DNA of 64,000 nucleotides from NCBI RefSeq assembly GCF_003144115.1, contig NW_020312011.1, positions 507,941-571,940 on the forward strand, in the 5' to 3' direction. This stretch comes from Tilletiopsis washingtonensis. Lineage: Eukaryota > Basidiomycota > Exobasidiomycetes > Entylomatales. The position numbers and the translations under genes are program-made. Below are positions 63,666 to 64,000 of the stretch, one piece after another; positions within the stretch are counted from its first letter, which is position 1, and each line of letters begins with the position of its first letter. The notes below the pieces were generated by a model, which saw only the letters and a program-made list of their open reading frames with translations, had not been told where the DNA came from and made no database searches.

Positions 63666-64000
63666 GGTGCAAGTCCTGTGGCTCTTCGAGCCGCCAAGTC
63701 GGTGAGCATCTGACCGTGCTCGCAAGCTCTGTCACCACTCTGACGAACCATTCGCAGAACGGCGCCGACCTGCCACTCCCAACGTTCCATCACGAGCCAT
63801 CTCTTCACGTCACGACATCCCACGTCACCGCAGCATCCATTCCACGAGCCGGCCGCACCCAACACGAACACGAGCGCCGTGCCAGCTTCTTCACTCCAGA
63901 CCACATCGCTCATCAGCGCATCTTCTCGTCACCAGTTCCACTCATCGACCCATCACTCGACCAAGGCGGCCGCCACTGGCCGCGGGCAGCACTCACTATG
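63666..64000. other. Right-edge sequence downstream of the DUF3435 gene
   Basis: These 335 bp look lower in GC than the neighbourhood and A/C-rich on the + strand. A possible untranslated-region intron (donor GTGAGC near 63702, acceptor CGCAG near 63754) is visible. No further gene or terminal repeat is recognised before the window ends; any mobile element continues beyond it. Confidence 0.45.

Overview
This is a gene-dense, GC-rich, intron-rich fungal nuclear segment, most likely from a basidiomycete. The 59-76 nt introns with GTGAGT/GTGCGT donors and a CTGAC-type branch site, a DUF6534-type membrane protein, a DUF3435 recombinase and overall protein similarity all point that way. The very high GC and compact genes suggest Ustilaginomycotina (Exobasidiomycetes-like); that is inference, not proof. 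I assembled exon models by hand from splice signals and family motifs. For eleven genes the exon lengths sum to a whole number of codons.

Layout, left to right: RBBP4/HAT2-type histone chaperone (-) and RAD51 (+) fire divergently from a 479 bp promoter holding a perfect MCB box. Then come a four-finger C2H2 transcription factor (-), a 1,815-residue ApsA/Num1-type cortical coiled-coil/PH protein (-), a chromate transporter (-), a DUF6534-type seven-helix membrane protein (-), a cytochrome P450 (+), an HSBP1-like protein (-, with a 25 bp assembly gap in its intron), a PX-AGC kinase (-), glutamine:fructose-6-phosphate aminotransferase GFA1 (-), a GMC oxidoreductase (+), ITPase HAM1 (-), a POT/PTR2 peptide transporter (+), a FAR-17a/AIG1-like membrane protein (+), DHH1 RNA helicase (+), SPO7-like lipin-phosphatase subunit (-), a CPA2 antiporter (+), an SSAT-like N-acetyltransferase (-), an MFS sugar transporter (+) and, at the right edge, a DUF3435 tyrosine recombinase (+) that probably marks a mobile element running out of the window.

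The genes do not form a pathway cluster; housekeeping and conditional genes are mixed. Spacing is structured: convergent pairs are 84-685 bp apart, two divergent housekeeping-type pairs share 327-479 bp, and divergent pairs of transporters and metabolic enzymes are separated by 1.7-3.8 kb in which I can recognise no gene.

The most unusual signals are: the DUF3435 recombinase with three helically phased TACARCGAG boxes upstream; an 11-bp perfect hairpin that embeds the 3' splice site of a PTR2 intron; coding microexons of 10, 10, 11 and 18 nt, one of which encodes the FAD-binding glycine loop; two GC-AG introns; a GFA1 first coding exon that is only the ATG; and a stop-free 63 nt intron in the sugar transporter. 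I saw no tRNA, rRNA, CRISPR array, LTR element or other virus-like element.
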